Part shown: piece by piece, positions 1 to 11,700 of the stretch
Position numbering within the stretch: the stretch's first letter is position 1
Layout: every line of letters starts with the position of its first letter
From: Rhodosporidiobolus odoratus
Lineage: Eukaryota; Basidiomycota; Microbotryomycetes; Sporidiobolales; Sporidiobolaceae
DNA length: 64,000 nt
Direction of reading: 5' to 3'
Assembly: GCA_034387635.1 (NCBI GenBank)
Contig: JAOANU010000018.1
Location: 248,001 to 312,000, forward strand
The notes under the pieces: generated by a model
The model's database searches: none
Told to the model about the DNA's origin: nothing
Seen by the model: only the letters and a program-made list of their open reading frames with translations
Translations under genes and position numbers: made by a program

Positions 1-1563
1 GAATCGACTCGAGAAGTAGTCGCACGCGGCCTGAAGGTCGGATCCGCCAGTGTAGTCGGGGAAAAAGGTCTCGATCGGCGACCGCGGCAGCTTGTCGCGG
101 AACAAGTCGATCTATACGAGGAGCGAAAGTGTCAACAGGGTACTCAGGGAGGGACGACAGCGAGACGAACCTTGTTCAAGAAGAGAATGATCGACGTCCT
201 CACGAACCAGCGCGAGTTGCAAATCGAGTCAAACAGGATCAACGCCTCCTGCATACGGTTGATGCTCTCATCCTCGTAGAGCATTTGATCGTACTCGGAA
301 ATGGCGACGAGGAAGACGATGGCGGTAACATTTTCGAAGCAGTGGATCCACTTCTTACGCTCGGAACGCTGACCACCGACGTCGAACATGCGGTACTTGA
401 GCTCGCCGATCTGGAAAGTCGTTTCGGTGATACCGGTGGTCTTGACACGGGAACGGAGAACGTCCTGGTCGGAGGGAACGAAGTTGCGACCGCCTATCCG
501 GGCGATCGAGTCGAAGTAGCTGTTGACGAGCAGCGTCAGTAAGATGTCAAGCAGGGACAAAGATCGCTGATCACTCGAGTCGCCGCCAGCGCCGAACCAG
601 GTGGCGCCTGGCAGGGCGGCCCGAAGCCAACGGGGACCCGGCCGTATAATGGAAAAAGAACGCACTATTGAGCCGAGTCATTCAGCTGGTACTCCCTTGA
701 CCTCCCAAAGCATTCCCTGACACCCTGATCCTTCCACAACTCAATGATAGCCTCGGTAACATCGCCGGGGAGGTAATCCGCCTCGATTTGGTGAGGTTGC
801 GACATGATCGTTTCTTGGTGTCGCGGACCCTCAGGGTTTTGCAGCGAGATGCCCATCATCTCCATGGCGTCGAGGATGACCTGTAGACGAGTAACGGGTC
901 CGCGTCAGCTTGACAGCCCATCGAAGCTATTCCTGCCTGAAATTGCTAGAAACGGCAAGAATAGCAAGAGTCGCATAGGGGATAAAGCAGACGCACATGC
1001 ATACTCTGCACAGTGTTGGAGTAGATGATCTCCTTGTAGTTCTCACGCTCCTTGTCCGTGTAAGACCCCTCGTGAATGAGCTTCATCTGCTTCAACACGG
1101 TCGACTTGCCCGACTCTCCTGCTCCGAGTAGAAGCATCTTGCTGCTCGTTCGGACCCATCAAGAACGACGAGAGCGAGAAATTGAGGGGGTGTAGCAGGC
1201 GGGTCGAGCACAGGCGGGTCGAAAGGCGTGAGAAGAGGAGGGAAGGGGGAAAGTGGGGGAGCAGGCGGATGAGGAAGACATGCGAAAGGAAGATCGGGGC
1301 CAGTCAGAGTCTCGGGTAAGGCCCAGATTGAGGGCAGGAGCGACGTACATCTCATTTCTACGCCCGTACAATCAGATCGAACGGCAGAAGCAGCAGACAA
1401 AAGAAGGTTCACACTAAGGGTCAGCTCTCGTTCGCTGGGCTGGTCAGAGAGTAAGGAGAGAGACGAACCGCATTGCCATCCTGTCCTTCCTGAGCTGGTT
1501 CTCAATCTCATCGCTCCTTGCCTTGCTTTCCGAGTCTTCGGGTTTAGATCCTCCGCAGCCCAT
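1..1563 (-). CDS. Heterotrimeric G-protein alpha subunit (partial, 3' end outside window)
   Basis: GTP-binding switch that couples cell-surface receptors to effectors such as adenylate cyclase or a MAP kinase cascade. The start codon at 1563 gives [13 protein letters not shown], so Gly2 and Cys3 fit N-myristoylation and palmitoylation. Six exons can be read: 1563-1469, 1349-1357 (a 9-nt microexon), 1141-997, 880-666, 519-171 and 111 to the edge. The P-loop GAGESGKST is at about residues 41-49. Arg179 lies in the RVKTTGITE switch I motif (the cholera-toxin Arg position) and the catalytic Gln is at about 205 in [12 protein letters not shown]-type base-recognition residues follow NK at the end of exon 5. 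About 308 residues are visible; the family is about 350, so some 45 C-terminal residues, including the receptor-contact tail, are missing. The subclass (adenylate-cyclase type or pheromone type) cannot be fixed without that tail. Both switch residues are wild type. Confidence 0.95.
1349..1357 (-). other. 9-nt microexon of the G alpha gene
   Basis: On the minus strand nine bases (AAATGAGAT) lie between an acceptor ending TAG and a GTACGT donor. Joining exon 1 (ending at 1469 after ATGCG), this exon and exon 3 (starting at 1141) gives [15 protein letters not shown], the near-invariant G alpha sequence before the P-loop. Omitting it deletes NEI exactly and keeps the frame, so a skipped form would still be translatable. 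Confidence 0.85.
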
Positions 1564-3627
1564 GTTTGGTAAGAATGGGTGGCAGGGTAAAGGTGTAGGT
1601 GGATAGGTTGCGTGTAGCGTGAAGGAGGCCGGTAGAAGAGGTCCGGCTAGTGTTTATGGTAAGAGAGGACGAAGTTGAGTTGGAGGAGGCTGGAGCGGGT
1701 TGATTGAATGGGACAGTCCAGACGTGGGCGTGGGCGGCGGAGAAGGGGACGAGTGGAGAGGTGGTAGTGGGCAGGTCAGGGGTGTAACTAGTAGCGTGTT
1801 GTAGGTAGTCGTAGAAGAGTGGAGTAAGTAGTTGAACAGGAGACGAGGCGAGCGAGGCGGACAAAGGTAAGGCGAGGCGAGGGTTGACAAGCCAGTTAAC
1901 AACGTTTCAGTGCAGAGTCAGTTCGGTTACGCGTGGGTGTAGATCGAGAGGCTGCTCACCTGTACGCTGTATGACTTGAGAGAGAGAAGACGATATCGTA
2001 GTGCGGAAGTCGAGGCGGCGCAAGAAAAAACAGAGGCGGGCCGAGCGATCCCGGAGCGGCGGGGACGAGGACTGTGCGCTACGAGGCGAGGCAAGCTCAA
2101 TGCTGTGGGTCTCTGCAAGCGAGTAGCAGCAGAAGGGCGTGAGCAGCAGGAATCCTTCGTGTCTGTACTGTCGGAGGAGGATCATCAGAACAGGCAGTTC
2201 CTTGTTTGAGGTCCAGACTCGTCACGTGCCCGACATCGGTCCGAGGCCGGCGCGGAGGTGGGCTCAAATTTCCCCGTTTCGCTTCTTTCTTGATTTCTTG
2301 CCAGTTTCTGTGCTGCCGTCACTCAGCGCTTCGGTGAACGATGCTCAACATCAGCGTGCACACTCTGCTGCATCCCCAGTGGCCCGTGCTAGGGTCGCAT
2401 CCTTCTCCCCTTTCCTTTGAGCTCCGCGTGTTTCCTGACCGCTCTGTCCGCTGCATCCGCTACATGCTGAAGGCACAACACCGTACATACCAGCTAGGTG
2501 GGTACGGTAGTACTGATCGCGAGACTCTACCCGCCTGAGTTTCACGGCAACCCCGCCCGTTTCACCTTCTTCCTCGTCGAGCAAGTCTCGACGACGAATC
2601 CCGAAGGAATCCTCGGGACCAAAGCTTCGACGCTTGTCCCTTTCCGGCTTCTTGACCCCTTGCTCTACCCATCCTGAGGTGCACTGATATACACAAATCA
2701 GAGGCGCAAAGATACGGGTTAATTTCTCTCTCTCTCTCTGAATTTTTGCCGATAGCATCCTCCAGAGGTCATGTTTGCCGCGGCGGTGCGGTGAGACCCG
2801 TTCGCCTCAGCTGCGCAAGGATGCGCTGCACTAGCCGAGCAAGAAAGCAGCCGAAAGCGACGGCAGATAAAGCAAAAGGTGAGAGTGAGCGCGACCCCTC
2901 GTTCAAGACGATGTATGGCAGCCTGGCGGCGCCCACCACAGGTGCCAAGTCTTGAGCCGCATCACACGGGGTAGCTTGCGAGCCCTATAGCTCGTTCGCG
3001 CCAAGCAACCCTCGATGCAGACTTGACCTTCTCAACTCCCACCTCCTCGTCCCGCGCAACGCCCTCTACAAGCGACAGTCGGCGCTCCGGCCCTCCCCGA
3101 CAAAGTGCCGCAAAGCTCGTTTGCGTCCTCGGCTCCGCCTCAAGCGAAGGCGGCGCGTGCGCGAGGTAAACAAGGCGTAACCCCTAGCGCAACTCACGGA
3201 TGACAGCACGCACCTCCCGTCTACCTTGTCTTTGTCTGATCCGTTGATTGCCTCATTGGCAGGCGCTTCGGTCTCTGATTATCCGGCTCGTTGTCTGAGA
3301 ACGAGAGCCGGCATGGCGCGGCCGGAGAGCATAGGGAGCATTCGACAGAGGGTTGAGCAGCGGATAGTAAGGCGAGGGTAGACAAGTCTCATTAGATGCG
3401 GTCACCGCCAGGTACGCGAGAGGCTTGCGGAGCAAAGTCGCACCATACCAGAATGCGAGAAGGAGGTCTGGACAACAGAATAACGCGTTAGGGAAGAAGA
3501 CGACAACACCTTTACTGCGTTACGATGCCTCATACTGCTCATTAAGGAGGACCTGACGAGCCGCGAAAGTCGGCAAACAGGTGATGCGGAAGGGACAGAG
3601 TGAAAACTAGACGATGGGATTATGGGT
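1564..3627. other. 2-kb spacer upstream of G alpha, downstream of EXO70
   Basis: Both neighbours are on the minus strand, so this is the 5' region of the G alpha gene plus the 3' flank of EXO70. Only short ORFs without recognisable domains or convincing splice patterns occur. A CT dinucleotide run is at about 2724-2739. It may hold a long leader and promoter for the G alpha gene, but no specific site can be supported. Confidence 0.5.
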
Positions 3628-6530
3628 TCAGTCGAAGATTTGCCTGATCTTGGCTTCGAGTCCATCGGCGTCGAGGCGGACGTATTTCGTCGAGTCTGGC
3701 AAGTCACAGACACGTCAGCGGGCTATCAACGAGGGAGGAACAAGATAGAGAGGACGCACAATTATCCTTCCTATGCCTCTGAACAAACTTGGCATAAGTA
3801 GGCACCACCATCCTCTCGACCTCGCCCTTCAACCTCTCCCTCAACTCGACCTCCCCTTCCTCAAATCTCGAATTCCTATGTAACTCCTCCACCTCCTCCA
3901 GCGCCTCATGGAACCTCACAAACCGGTCTTTGGTCTCTCGTCTCTCAGTTCCTCCTGCACCTTTGACAGCTCCTAGTCCGGCTTTCAAGGCACCGGCCGC
4001 ACCACTGTGTTCTGCGAATCCTGCGTCGAGAAGTGCAGAAACCAGTGGAGACCATACGTCTAGGTAAGAAGCTTTGACGGTTCTCACTCGTTTGTTCAAT
4101 TGGTCTTCGGCGGATTCGCCCAAGAGGTCGGAGGTGGAAGAGGAGAGGATTGAGTGACGGATGTAGGAGAGGTTGTTGAGGAGAAAAATGGAGGCTGTGC
4201 CTTTTGGATTGGGACCGCGTAAGAAACGGGAACGAGAGTCGAGGGCGTTTAGGAGGAGCGTGAGAACGTCGTCTGCGGTGCGGAGCGGGGCCAGACGGGC
4301 AAGTGTGAGATGGCCGTACATTCTGAAGGACGCGGGTTGCCCTGCGTCATCGTATCTGCAGAGTCGCCAGTGACAGAGAGAATGCCGCGAACTCACTCAG
4401 GTACCTCCCCACGATACCTCCCTCTCCTTCACTGCCTGCTCCTCCTGCAGCCCTGCTGGGTCCGCCCCAGTTACCACCGAGTACATTGAGGAACGTTTCG
4501 ACCGTCGGGACAGCGTCCGAGATTTGGCGCATAAAGTTGACAGCCTGTGTGAGAAAGGGTAAGGGGGAACGAGGTCAGCAGGAGGTCAGCAGGTGGGCAA
4601 TGGAAGCAAACCAGCTTGAGGGATTGGCAATACAGGTAGGGCAAAGGGGAGACTTACAGAGACGGTAAGAGCATGTACTCCCGCTGCGGTTCCCTCGCTC
4701 AGTGAAGGTGGTTTCGCACCCCAAGCCTGCGCCCATTCTCAAGAAGATATCAGCCCTCGTGACCTTGACCACCAGAGGATGCTCAAGAGTCGAGAGAAGA
4801 AGGAGAAAAGAGCAGCCTGTAAGAGGGAACGCACCTTGACCTCCTCCAAAACCTCTTGCAAACTAGTCAAACAAGTCCCCCTAAAAGCATGCACCATCTC
4901 ACCCAACTCATTCTCTTTCCTCCCCCCCTTCCCCCTTACCCACTCCTCAAACTCCGTAGCTCGTTCACTCAATTCCACAAACGAAGCGAAAGCGAGGGGA
5001 GTTAGAGAGTGGAAGGAGGATTTTTTGATGAGGGTGTTGAGGGACTGGGAGGTTGTGGTTAGGAGGGTTAGGGACGGAGGGAGGAGGGAGGAGTAGATTG
5101 GTTGGCGGGAGACGGGGGAGAGGGTGGAGAAGACGGTCGAAAGTAGAGCAGATTCGGACTGGGATCCCGCCAGCGGAGGTAGGTTAGCTACAGATACACA
5201 CACGTCGAGAAATTGCTGCAGTGAAGGTAGCGCACCTTGACCAGAGCAAACAAAACATCCAATACCCTCCCCAACCCCCTCCTCTCCGCCGCCCCCTCCT
5301 CTCCCCCCAAACTCGCAGTAACCACCTCGACCCTGGCATCGCTCAACACCTCTTTACCCGCTTCTCTCAGACTCTCTTCGATGTAGGCTGCGCGAACTTC
5401 TGCGTAGGCTTGGGTGACGGCGGTGGAGGTCGAGGGACCGATCGGGTCGGGGAGGGAACGGAGGTAGGTGATTAGGGGGAGGGCGCGCTCGAGGAAGAGG
5501 GGGGTCAAGGTTGGGAATGGTTTGCCTGCCAGTCGAGCGGAGCGTCAGGACCACATCTTGAATAGTAGAGGTGGGTAGACGAGGAGAAGGGTGTAAGGGC
5601 ACACTGAGGGAACGCGAGGGGAGGAGCGCACCTTGGTCAAACAGCTTGCCGGCGTCCATACTCGGACTCGTCTCTTTCACCCACTTCCTGTACACACCGA
5701 CCAACTGTCGCGCTCCTGACTCGATGAGGGCAGACTGTGTGCAGCGATCAGTTCTCTTGTGCAGCGAGACAAGCCGAGTCGAGGGAAAGGCAAAGACGAA
5801 ACGCACCATCTGTGCTAGGGTCGCACTCTGCCCCTTTCCTCCCTTACCTCCTGCCGCAGTTGCATCTGTCTCTGTCTTTCGCAGGGCTTCGGACGCAGAA
5901 ACGAGGCGGTCAATGGCGGAGAGGTAAGGTTGGAGGTCGTCTGTTTTTGGGCTGTCAAGCAGGGTGCGCGAGTCAGCATAGTGGCTAGGGGCGGCGTCTG
6001 ACTGAGAGAGACGAGGAGAGCGCGAGGTGGAGCAGCTCGGTTTGGATCGGCAAGGCAAGAGAAGGAAAAGAAGGCGAGAGGTGGGAGGAATAGAGGCTCA
6101 CCCGGCTTTGATCAGCCCTTCCTCGCGTTCTACGAGGTCGTGATGTCCTAGTAAGCCATCGATAGACCGCATCGTGCTTTCGAGATCTGCGAGATGGGGC
6201 CATCCCGATGGAAGGGCAGGAAGGGACGCCAATAGAAAAGAAAAGAGGTCTCGTCAGCTCGCGAATGCGGCGCATACGCGGGTCGAGACTGTGCTCACTC
6301 TTTCCGACCCTAGTCAACCTGCCCGTCTCTTTGTAAATGGGTACCAAACTCTTTTCCAACCTAGCCAACCGATCATCCAACTCTCCGAGTACTCCGCTCA
6401 TTCTGTCCGAGATCTTTGCAGACCTGACGAGGGATTGCTGAAGGAGGGTGAGGTCCGCGTGAGACTGTTCGAGTTGAATTGAGCCGGAGGTTGACGAGGT
6501 GGAGGTGGGGAAGCGGGCGTAGGATGCCAT
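3628..6530 (-). CDS. EXO70: Exocyst complex component Exo70
   Basis: Exo70 binds plasma-membrane phosphoinositides and Rho GTPases and helps tether secretory vesicles at growth sites. The N-terminus (from 6530) carries the family's opening coiled coil: SLVRSAKISDRMSGVL, then LDDRLARLEKSLVPIY, then NLESTMRSIDGLL. The C-terminal part has the signature IFLLNNLSYIRHSIL, a basic helix LNKRVRTVKASYLDVW, then RFVRFHEALEEVEELH, ELRERLKGEVERMVVP and the terminal KYVRLDADGLEAKIRQIFD before the TGA at 3628-3630. The gene is split by at least eight short introns (for example near 6300-6200, 5960, 5800, 5640, 5530, 5230, 4830, 4670, 4400 and 3760). A COG4 or other CATCHR subunit was considered, but the KY..(D/E)..LE...IF ending is specific to Exo70. 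Confidence 0.9.
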
Positions 6531-7163
6531 TTCGAAGTGATGGTGCTTCGGCGGCGGTGTCTAAAGGTATATCTGGGTGTTGTTAAGGGTCGCCTGGTTC
6601 GGTCCGGCAGTGGATCGATTGTTCAAGGTGTGGTGGTGAGGTCGGAAGAGGCGAGCCGGCGACTGCGACCTGCACAACGCGTTAGACGGAGGTTGAGCGG
6701 TACAGCCGGGTTCCTAGCGAGCTTGGGTATCGCCCTAGTGTCCAATCCAAGCGTATCTTGCGAGACGAGGTGAGTTGGAAGCCAAGTAACTCTGAATCCC
6801 CCCGTTCGGCATCAACAACTCGCTTGGACTGCCTTGACTGCTTCAGACACGCCGTGTGGACGCGCACAGTGTCATTAACGAGAGGTCCAGCAACCCTACA
6901 GCAGCCTCGACCGCGTCCACCACCCCGCTCGCTCCCCGCACCTCTTGTTGTTTGTCGCTCCACTTTAGGTGACTGGCGTGCATCGTACGCCACTGGAACT
7001 CCCCTAGCACAGTTCTAGTTCCACAGAGTACGCCCCTGTACCCCTCCCGTCCACAGAAGAACCCGCTAAACCCTAGCCTCCACAGCCTCACCCCCTTGCA
7101 GGTTCCCATTCACCGGTTCACCCCTTGCATCTCCTCCTTCTCTATCCCCGCTCTCTCACAGTC
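6531..7163. promoter_or_regulatory. Divergent promoter region between EXO70 and the phosducin-like gene
   Basis: The two genes are transcribed away from each other, so both 5' regions lie here. The right half (about 6880-7160) is C-rich, as is common just upstream of start codons in this window. No TATA-like box or palindromic operator stands out. Confidence 0.5.
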
Positions 7164-8307
7164 ATGTCAACCGACGCCATGGAGCAAGCCTTCCTAGATG
7201 GCACCCACCCCGCCCTCTCCCGCAACGCAGACGCCATGTCTGCCCTCCGCTCCACTTCACCCATCCGATCTCGTTCCCCCTCCATCTCATCCGCCACCTC
7301 CTCCCAAGCCAACCACGACCGAGACCAAGACGGACCACGCTTCTCTGCCGTCGACCCAGATCCCCCTACCGGCGGAGACATGCCCGCTCGGAAACCTGGT
7401 GGAGGTCGAGGAGCAGGAAAAGGTCAATCTCGCAACACTGGCGTAAAAGGCGTTCAAGCCGATTATGCACAGCACTTGGCTTCCAAGCATGCCAATTCAA
7501 ATTTGGCTCAGCAGGTTAGGAAAAAAATGGTCATTTCGCTTGGGGGTCCGGGGGAGGAGGAGGAGGAGGAGGAGGAGGCTGAGTTGGAAGAGTTGAGAAG
7601 GAAGAGGTTGAGCGAGATGCAAGGGTCCGGGGAACGTCGAGGGGGCAGGACGTTTGGGCATTTGAGAGAGGTGGGGATGGAAGGGTTCGTGGCGGCGGTC
7701 GAGGATGAAGAGAAGGAGACGGCAGTCGTGGTGCATCTGTATGAACCCGTGCGTTTTCGTCGCTTGATCCCTTTCTTTTTCTCTGGTCTGCATTATCCCT
7801 GAATCGTGCTGGACTGATGGAGGCCTGTCGGCGATGATCAGGAAATCCCCCCATGTCACTACCTCAACCTTCACCTCTCGCACCTAGCCCGCCGCTACCC
7901 CTCTACCAAATTCCTCCGCTGCGCCGCCTCCGAAGTCGAATTCATGTCCGATCACCTCGGTACCGACGTTGATTGTTTACCGACTGTATTGCTGTATAGA
8001 GGTGGGGAGTTGGAGCATGTTTGGGTTCGGTTTGATCTGGAATTGCCGGGGGAGGAGGTTGGGGAGGGGGAGAAGGCGAGGGCAGAGGTGGAGGAGGTGC
8101 TGAGGAGGTTCGTTCTCTCCTTGCCCTTTTTGACTCTTGCGAATCGATACTGACGGTGCTGTGGATGTATGTTTCGGCAGCAAGAACGCCGTTTCTGGAA
8201 CAGCTATTTCCGCCTCCCCTTCCTTCGGAGTTTCCTCACTTACCTCGAACGGCGCTATTCGGTCGACATCTTTACGACAGGATCACGATGATGACGACGA
8301 AGACTAG
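7164..8307 (+). CDS. Phosducin-like protein (PhLP1/Bdm-1 class), G beta-gamma folding co-chaperone
   Basis: Proteins of this class assist CCT-dependent assembly of G beta-gamma dimers in the cytosol. Three exons: 7164-7748, 7842-8107 and 8181-8307. The N-terminal 110 residues are Ser/Pro-rich. Next come an acidic run encoded by a GGA repeat (7553-7578) and the helix leading to TFGHLREVGMEGFVAAVE. The thioredoxin-fold part contains VVVHLYEPEIPPCHYLN, RYPSTKFLRCAASE and the phosducin signature LPTVLLYRGGELEHVW. The protein ends in DHDDDDED, typical of the family's acidic tail. The ATG at 7164 was chosen because upstream in-frame extension reaches only a TTG. A partner G alpha gene lies 5.6 kb to the left. 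The match to PhLP1 rather than PhLP2/3 rests on the LPT.L.Y.GGEL motif. Confidence 0.88.
7553..7578 (+). repeat. (GGA)n trinucleotide repeat encoding poly-Glu
   Basis: An uninterrupted GGA/GAG repeat lies inside exon 1 of the phosducin-like gene and encodes a Glu stretch. Length polymorphism would change the acidic tract without breaking the frame. Confidence 0.8.
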
Positions 8308-8726
8308 CGGTGTTGCGGCCACCCAGCAAGAAGACCTGCGCGTGGGAGTTCAATCTGGTTTTCGAGAAAAAGTAGAGCGATACCCGAGTATGGTTGTGAG
8401 GCGGGGCATACCTGTTATTCGATACCCTTGCTGTAATTTGTGCCAGCTACAACGAATGGACGACGGAGAAGTGCTGGGAAAGGCGAGGGGCAGCCCTGCA
8501 TTGCTGTCTCGCGAAGGGAGACGGAAGAGGAACTTGAGCGTGGTCGGGTGGTCTTGCATTTCGTCACCTGGCTCGTTTGGCTTTATACGCTTCCAAGTCT
8601 CTCAACTGGGCTCAGTAGACTGCCTGCCACTGTGTCGGCTGTCCACGAAGCCGTGTGACCAGTTGTCGTCGGTCCCGGTCGACGTTGCTCCACCTCGCAA
8701 CCTCATCACCATCGTAACCCTTCAGT
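8308..8726. other. Spacer between phosducin-like and PPP1R37-like genes
   Basis: Tandem spacer of about 420 bp. It would hold the 3' flank of the phosducin-like gene and the promoter of the downstream gene. No coding signal or distinct site is visible. Confidence 0.5.
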
Positions 8727-11700
8727 ATGGCATCAAACGAGGCAGCAATCTCTCAAGAGCTTCAACTTGAAGCACCTGCGCCCGCCAACGAACCAGTCGA
8801 CTCAACTGTCGAGGCAGAGATCTCGACAGCGGCACAAGCGGGGGAGCAACCTCAACTCGTTTCACAACCAGCTACAGACCAGGGCAATGCAGGACATGCA
8901 TCGGAGGAAGAAGATGAACTAGAAGTACTGGCAGAACCAACCTCAGCTAGCGACACCGTCGAGGCCGCCTCCTCTTCCTCTCCCTCTGCCTCAATCCTCC
9001 CCACCCAATTACCCCCTTCGGTTCCCCCCTCCCCTCCCGCCAATCTCAGCTCAACTTCTCTCACCCCCGCCCCCCCTCCAAACCTCGCAAAACCACCTCT
9101 GCTCCGTCCCCTCCCCCCAAAAAAAGGCATCCTCCGCCCCCCTTCCTCCTCCCACGCCGCCCCTTCCTCAACCCGCTTCTCCTTCCGTCGTGACGTCCTT
9201 CAGTCTCTCACAGCTGGTGCACCCGCTGGAGCTGTAGCTGGGGGAGTTCAAGAAGCGGTAGGGAGTGCGGCGAGTGTTGCTGGGGGGTTTTTGGGAAGTG
9301 CGTTCAAGAGGTTGAGTGCGGCGGCGGCTGGAGCGGGGGCGGGAGCGGGAAGTGAAGCTGGGATAAGAGCGGCGGCTGTAAACGGGTCACTCCCAGCCGC
9401 GGGGTCTTCGATCGACTCGCTCGCTCCTTTGCTTCCCTCTTCTTCTTCTTCTTCTTCACTTTCTCCATCACCTTCTTCTTTTCCCGACCTGCCCGCGCGT
9501 AATCCTTCGCCTACTCCTACTACTTCGAGCTCACTACCATCATCAGCTGCACCAACGACAACAAGCCCGGCCAAAAGACCCCCTCCACCCCCACCCCTTC
9601 CCATCAGCGACCTCAAACGAGTCCGGTTCCGAACCGGTCCCGCCTTTTCTATTACCTATCGTATCAACCGGGGAACACTCGAAGCGATTGCGCCGCTTGA
9701 AGAGGGGGCTACGCGGGAGGAGGCCGAGAGGGTGTTCAGGGCTACTAGGCGCGGGGTAGAAGTGGGAGGGGAGAAGGAGAAGGCACTGGGGAAGGGGAAA
9801 GGTAGACGGACGGAGAAAGGGAAAGGACAGCTTTGGACGGGAGGGGAGTTGGGGAGGATTTATGAGGAGTGTTGCAGGGTCAGGGAAGAACACGGGGTGG
9901 AGAAAATCAGGAGGGCGTTTAGGGTGCGTCTCGAATGGACTGTCTGCTTCCAGTTTGTCTCTGCAGCCTTGAGCGCAGTCGCTTCGGATTGAATCAGCCC
10001 CAGTCGTCACACGCGCACGCTGACTCCGTCCATCGCGTCAATCACGCAGGACAACCCAACCACTCCCCCTAAGACTCTTGACCTTTCCCAATCTCCCCTT
10101 TCGCTTGGCGCAGTCGAAGCCCTTGCAGACCTCATGTCCCTAGACTGGGGTTGCAAGAAACTCGTCCTAGACAACTGCACATTGGATGATGAGGTGGGTC
10201 TCGCGTCTCTCCTAGTTTCCTCAGTTTCGACTGTGCGAGGTTTGAGAAGGTTGCTGATATCAAGTGACGATGTGACGCAGAGTATCAAACCACTCCTTCA
10301 TGCTTTACTCGTGAGCGCGGGCGTACCGACGCTCAGTTTGGCAGGAAATAGGAGGATCAAGCAAAAAGGGTGGAAACTGCTCGCGGTGTTCGTCCGAAAA
10401 GTACGTCGCTCACAGCTCTTGACCATGTCGTGTCTATTGTGTGCATCGCGCACATGCAGCTAGCACTGCTCCGAGGTTTGTCGTCAGCGACGTTCTTACC
10501 CCCGTTTTCCTCCCATCAGGCCTCCTTTCTCCGTTACCTTGACCTCTCGGAAACCTCCCTCGACCGACGTTCCGCCGAAATGCTCGTCCAAGCGCTCAAT
10601 CCTCCTCCGACACCTTCTCCTGCTCCTGCTCCTGTGCCTCTACCTTCACCTCCCAAGGCAGAAGACGTGCAGGCGAACGGACAGAACAGAAATGGGGATG
10701 AGGAAACGCAGGGCAAGAAGAAGAAGAAGAAAAAGGTCGCCGGGCCGTGGGATGAAGAGGAAGATTCTGAGGATGAGACGGAACCATCTACCCCGGCCGA
10801 AGCAGAGGGAGACAAGGCGGAAGAGCCTCCGATCGTGTCAGACCAAGTCATGGAGGAGGCACCGGCATTGCCGCCACCCGAACCGCTTTTCGATACGGCG
10901 CCCTTACTCAAGGACGATGAGGCGGTCAAAGGAGCGCTGAACTATGGAGCTGTCAGCTCGCTGAGATTAGAGAATTGCGGGTTGAGGGGGGGAGTTCTGG
11001 AAGCTCTCGGTGCGTTGTTTACCCTTCGTCTCCTGCTATTCTCTCCTGACCGAAGCGATCAGCTGACTATGAACCCTCTGCGGACTCGACGCGCAGCTCA
11101 AGGTGTTCGCACCTCCCAGCTCAAGCACATCTCCCTACGCCGCAACCGCATCAATGCCCCAGGAGCCGTCCAACTCGCGCTCATGATTCGCGATTATCCT
11201 CTTTTCTCCAACTCGTCCTCCACTACAACCGCCGTGTCCGACTCTCTCCCTTCTCATTCTACCGTCAGCTCGCCATCGTTGTGGGGATTCACCAACGGCG
11301 GATCTTCCACTCCCTCGTCCGCTTCTTACGAACAACCACCATCTTCCTTCCCCTTTGACTCCCACTCGGCAAACTCTGTCACTGCGCGTCAACGACCTTT
11401 ACCACCTCCTCCTCCCGCTTCTGGAGGACGGGAAGCGGAGGAAGAAAGGCAAGATGGCCCTGCTGCTGCGGAGAGGGAAGCTTGGAGGTTGAGCGAGGCG
11501 AAAGTCAGGCTGAAGAGACAGGTTGAGGAACTCCCGAGAGTTGGGGCTTTGCTGACGCTGGACGTCAAGGGTAACGATATCCGGGTGCGTTCTGATGCGA
11601 TATTTCTCTCTCTCTTCGCACATTCGGCTTGTGAGGCGGTTCTGACTGAAGTTGATGTCCTTGTCCTCCCACGCACAGAATGGCGTTAGCTATATTGCAC

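Noticed and set aside
3628..6530. First read as a COG4 or other Golgi tethering subunit because of its N-terminal coiled coil
   Set aside because: The C-terminal motifs IFLLNNLSYI, ELRERLKGEV...VP.YAKF and KYVRLDADGLEAKIRQIF are those of Exo70.
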